Both the position numbers and the translations under genes were made by a program. Shown here in pieces: positions 63,752 through 64,000 of a DNA stretch of 64,000 nt. Under the pieces are notes generated by a model that did not search any database, was not told the DNA's origin, and saw nothing but the letters and a program-made list of their open reading frames with translations. How positions within the stretch are numbered: the stretch's first letter is position 1; the number at the start of each line of letters is the position of its first letter. Location: positions 124,001 through 188,000 of the forward strand of contig NZ_JBNAFY010000001.1 in assembly GCF_049800915.1 (NCBI RefSeq), given 5' to 3'. Source of the DNA: Amaricoccus macauensis_A. GTDB lineage: Bacteria; Pseudomonadota; Alphaproteobacteria; Rhodobacterales; Rhodobacteraceae.

Positions 63752-64000
63752 GTGGCCGCCGCTGCCGGGGCTTTCATGGGGTTGGCGCAGGCGCCGGTCT
63801 CTTGGCCTTTGGTCTATGCGTTCGCGTTGCCCCTGTTGTTCTGGCTGCATGGCAGAACGCAGAGAGGCTGGACCGGGTTCCGGATCGGCTGGGCGGCGGG
63901 CGCGGGCTATTTCACGGTTGTGCTGTTCTGGATCGTCGAGCCGTTTCTGGTTGATATCCGCACCCATGGCTGGATGGCGCCCTTCGCCCTGATCGGCATG
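63752..64000 (+). CDS. lnt: Apolipoprotein N-acyltransferase, 5' part
   Basis: An open frame runs off the window with membrane helices VAAAAGAFMGLAQAPVSWPL, LVYAFALPLLFWL and GAGYFTVVLFWIVEPFLV, typical of the Lnt N-terminus. Lnt adds the third acyl chain to lipoproteins. The position after corC is the usual one. GTG 63752 is the first usable start in this frame after corC; the true start is uncertain because no ribosome site is evident. Confidence 0.8.
   Translation, partial: MAAAAGAFMGLAQAPVSWPLVYAFALPLLFWLHGRTQRGWTGFRIGWAAGAGYFTVVLFWIVEPFLVDIRTHGWMAPFALIGM

Overview
The window reads as a chromosomal segment of a high-GC alphaproteobacterium, most likely a marine member of the Rhodobacteraceae (Roseobacter-like). 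The pointers are an Irr-type Fur regulator divergent from fabA-fabB-fabI, a MucR/Ros regulator, class II B12-dependent ribonucleotide reductase, CcmI, a dimethylglycine/sarcosine dehydrogenase-type GcvT fusion, panC-panB, and miaB-phoH-ybeY-corC-lnt. No rRNA, tRNA, CRISPR, integrase or transposase gene was found. The first and last genes (a PHB-depolymerase-like esterase and apolipoprotein N-acyltransferase) run off the window.

Layout. 1-4.7 kb: esterase fragment and nrdJ. 4.9-5.7 kb: an AT-richer islet of three very small genes, the last ending in a strong terminator and present a second time, decayed, near 27.7 kb. 6.1-21.3 kb: the accessory centrepiece. A serralysin-type RTX metalloprotease faces a tightly packed six-gene operon on the minus strand. 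In transcription order the operon encodes a 986-aa acidic protein with fifteen 42-46-aa repeats, two ABC exporter subunits with complementary damaged ATPase motifs, an HlyD-type adaptor, a response regulator with an RsbW-like ATPase domain, and a large hybrid histidine kinase with Hpt domain. This looks like a dedicated type I secretion system with its own phosphorelay and probable substrate. 21.6-25.8 kb: two divergent acetamidase/formamidase-family genes, one exported by Tat and the other fused in one reading frame behind an AraC-type regulator. 25.9-28 kb: a ferritin-like DUF892 protein and a gene-poor, eroded stretch.

28-42.5 kb is mostly core: dadA, pheS (no pheT beside it), a YeeE/YedE sulfur-transport pair, a bacterial cyclooxygenase-like haem peroxidase, an inositol-phosphatase family gene, an EF-hand protein, rpmB, ccmI-ruvX-DUF1289, an Old Yellow Enzyme homologue with a questionable start, a 2-hydroxyacid dehydrogenase, an SH3 protein, irr, and the unsaturated fatty acid operon fabA-fabB-fabI. 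43.3-46.4 kb: PepSY protein, response regulator and histidine kinase, followed by a small RTX protein that is another probable type I secretion substrate. 46.7-64 kb: alpha/beta hydrolase and serine/threonine dehydratase, an amino-acid-binding protein, SGNH esterase, dimethylglycine dehydrogenase-like protein, panCB, a lipoprotein, an M3 oligopeptidase, a CDF transporter, mucR, miaB, phoH, ybeY, corC and the start of lnt.

Themes. Three proteins carry features of type I secretion substrates (the RTX protease, the small RTX protein, the repeat protein). Two separate phosphorelays lie beside them. No TolC-like outer-membrane partner is encoded here. The strongest candidates for undescribed biology are the repeat-protein/dual-ABC operon and the AraC-amidase fusion.
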